Program-made: the position numbers and the translations under genes | Assembly (NCBI GenBank): GCA_949358305.1 | Contig: OX442315.1 | Span: 21,728,427-21,792,426, forward strand | Origin: Strigamia acuminata | Taxonomy: Eukaryota; Arthropoda; Chilopoda; Geophilomorpha; Linotaeniidae | Reading direction: 5' to 3' | DNA length: 64,000 nt | Part shown: in pieces, positions 61,700 through 64,000 of the stretch | Position numbering within the stretch: position 1 is the stretch's first letter | Layout of the letters: each line of letters begins with the position of its first letter | Notes under the pieces: generated by a model | The model's input: only the letters and a program-made list of their open reading frames with translations | What the model was told of the DNA's origin: nothing | The model's database searches: none

Positions 61700-64000
61700 T
61701 GCTGAACATACCCTATAGACTTTCTAAACATCAGGTTTAGAAGTCTAAAAAAAGTGACGAAAGTATTCTAAGTTATTAAATGTCATTTCAAAAATTCAGC
61801 AGAAAGCTGAGTTGTACCCAAATGCAAAAATGTACACTTTGAACAAGTTTACCACGTTTCAGTTAAACCAAATTTTACATATGAATTTGAATTTGGATAA
61901 TTTGGTTACAAAAGTATGGATTTATTGGTTCAACTTTCAGCATTTTCGCCAATTTATAACCGAATTAAACACAAAATGAAGTAAACAAAATATCAAATGA
62001 AATAAACAAGCACAAATTCATAATGAACTAGTTTTGTCATTGCGCCATTATGCTAAATCAACATGTGCCGAATTGACGTAGATCCGTTCGTTGAAATAGC
62101 TGCGAAAAAAATTCAAGGTACCAACACTCAAGCCATTTTAGTGAGCAAAACAACCCATCCTACTAATCGGGTAACAAACTTGCGCACTGTTACACCCAGT
62201 CTAAGCATCAGGTCTCAGGACCAAAAAATCACTAAAAGAGCTCGTTTTGGAAATATTTCATATTCCTGCACAATTGGCAAATTGAAAACATGAAACATCG
62301 TACAAGTTTGGTCAGTTGGTCATATTTGTGGCATGATTATAGTGTGGTAGTGTGTTTTATTGTTAAAATCAAATACCCTACATTACATTATTTTCAACCC
62401 ACTTAAGTCGCGAAGTTTGCCACCTTTAGTAATTATTACCACTAGACTATTCAGAACATCTGGTTTATTTCCTTTTCCAAGTTATTTTCATTTTTTTTAA
62501 AAAAAATTCATTCATCCTGAAGAACACTTTTGTCGCTTGTATTATTCAATAAATCTGCCGAACTTTTTTCCACATGAAAATTGAAACCATTTGCATAGCC
62601 TACTCGGTTTTGTTTTCACTTCGCCTACTTTAGTTTCTTTGGGTCGGAGACTAATCGATCAGACTGAACTCTTCAAACAAGGCAGCCGACCATTTAGTTA
62701 AAAGCTGGAAAGCACACCTGACCAAAACATTACAACATGTTCTATTCAAACTACTGCTTTGCATTCCTATTTGTTTTAACCAATTTCATTCTTCCGTGCT
62801 TAAAAAACTGAATAAATAAAAATAAACAAAACCAATTAAATTCCTCCTCGAACTACAACTTATTTTCACTATACCAAAAATGGTTTGATAAGCTTCTTTC
62901 AAAAAAATGCCATAAATTTTACACATGACTCGACAAAATGTACAAAAATTATAGGTCGCGTGATTGCACGTACTTTTAGCACCATTTTCACACAACTCAT
63001 TTAGTTAAAAACCCTGATAAAAATCGGAAAATATTTATTTGCCTTAGATCTTTTATTTCAGCAAATTGTATCCAAAAAAATATTTTTATATATCTATTAT
63101 CGATTCTAGTGTTCATCCTATTAATTCTTTTGAATTCATACAAACTAAACATCAAACTTAAATTTTCTGAAGCGGAAAACAAATCAATTATCTATATATT
63201 TCGCTTCAATAAACCCACTTGGTCTTAGTTTACATAATAAGAAATCTGACTCACAAGAACACTTCGTTTCCCTTTCACTGCCTAGACGAATTTTGAACAC
63301 GAGTTTGCTCTCACAACAAACACAAACCACAGTGTTAGCAAGCCGCAAGACGCCAATTAAGTCACCTTTGTACAATTTTTTCCCACATTACTTCCTATTA
63401 CAAATACATGGATGTTATTTTGGCCGAAGCTGACCTTTTGTTTTTACAAGTGTAATGAGAGCGCCCTGTATGTGTGTATGAATTGGGTGCGCATATAAAT
63501 CAGTGGGCAGATGACAGCAAGGGGGATCCACTGGGGCCGTCTGGCCTGCCATATAACCTCACTCATATATGCATTTGCCTTCATAAACAAGTTGTTTCTC
63601 TTGGTAAAGATAGCTCCTGCTGTCTTATCAGAGGGTCTGCGTTCTGTCAACCGAGGTCAAACTAAACGAGCAATCCATCCAAAAAAGAATAAGCAGAAAA
63701 GAAGAAAGGAAAATTTACGCAAGAAAAAATATTAAAAAAGAATTCCATTTAATTTTATTTCATAATTTTTTTTTCTTTTCTTTTTAGTTGACATGACATT
63801 GATTGCCATTTACGACTATTTTTCTTTCGAATTTAAACCGCAGTGCAGCATTTCAAAACAAAAAGTGCAGACATGCTCATTTAAATTTTAGATCCTTAAT
63901 TGCATAATCGCATGCCTAAAATCATCCCACGCCTTTTCCATTAAGCATAAAAAAAATTAAAAAATAGATAATAAAAAAAAAATGATGACTCAGATTAAAG
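61700..64000. other. Non-coding A+T-rich DNA to the window end
   Basis: Only short frames without recognisable domains, one CACGTG near 61.70 kb, and A/T-rich low-complexity stretches. Nothing else is supported. Confidence 0.5.

Overview
The window is animal nuclear DNA. It contains one gene that can be supported with confidence, a two-exon Msx/msh-class homeobox gene on the minus strand: exon 1 CDS 35095-34618, intron 34617-32211, exon 2 CDS 32210-31762. The sequence does not name the species. Two decayed Ty1/copia elements in the right arm carry gag and protease phrases that I associate with insect and crustacean copia families, so an arthropod is my best guess. This is inference, not proof.

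Layout. Bases 1-755 look like the end of an LTR cut by the window edge. From 756 to about 31.0 kb, and from about 35.3 to 50.4 kb, I find only non-coding, mostly A+T-rich DNA with scattered G+C-richer islands. There are microsatellites, poly(T)/poly(A) dyads and many short palindromic transcription-factor motifs (TGACGTCA, CACGTG, RFX X-box-like GTTGC-GCAAC). No neighbouring gene was recognised, so Msx sits in a gene desert of at least about 30 kb to its left and at least 29 kb to its right. That is usual for a developmental regulator with distant enhancers.

Msx itself looks intact. It encodes a predicted 308-residue protein with an eh1-like repression motif, a second eh1-like motif, a PW...FSPPP block, a complete homeodomain and an Msx-type C-terminal extension. 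The splice sites are canonical and the codon phase matches across the intron. The promoter side has no obvious TATA box. It has an ETS-CRE composite motif about 180 bp upstream of the ATG and a TCAG-repeat tract that could supply arthropod-type initiators.

Right arm (about 50.4-61.7 kb). The character changes abruptly to repeat-rich DNA. In order it holds a TA-flanked MITE with a perfect 81-bp hairpin MITE nested in it; a 20-bp minisatellite of two related unit types; a 570-bp foldback element; a near-perfect 79-bp tandem array; a broken copia gag/protease; a 416-bp MITE with about 53-bp terminal inverted repeats; a second copia fragment whose protease module is duplicated in tandem; a short inverted repeat in the tail of that reading frame; and a 223-bp hAT-like MITE with an exact 8-bp target duplication. 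Nothing coding is supported from 61.7 kb to the end.

I found no convincing new multi-gene system. The most useful observations are the Msx protein and promoter architecture, the recurrent palindromic CRE, E-box and X-box motifs across the desert, and the well-delimited non-autonomous elements on the right.
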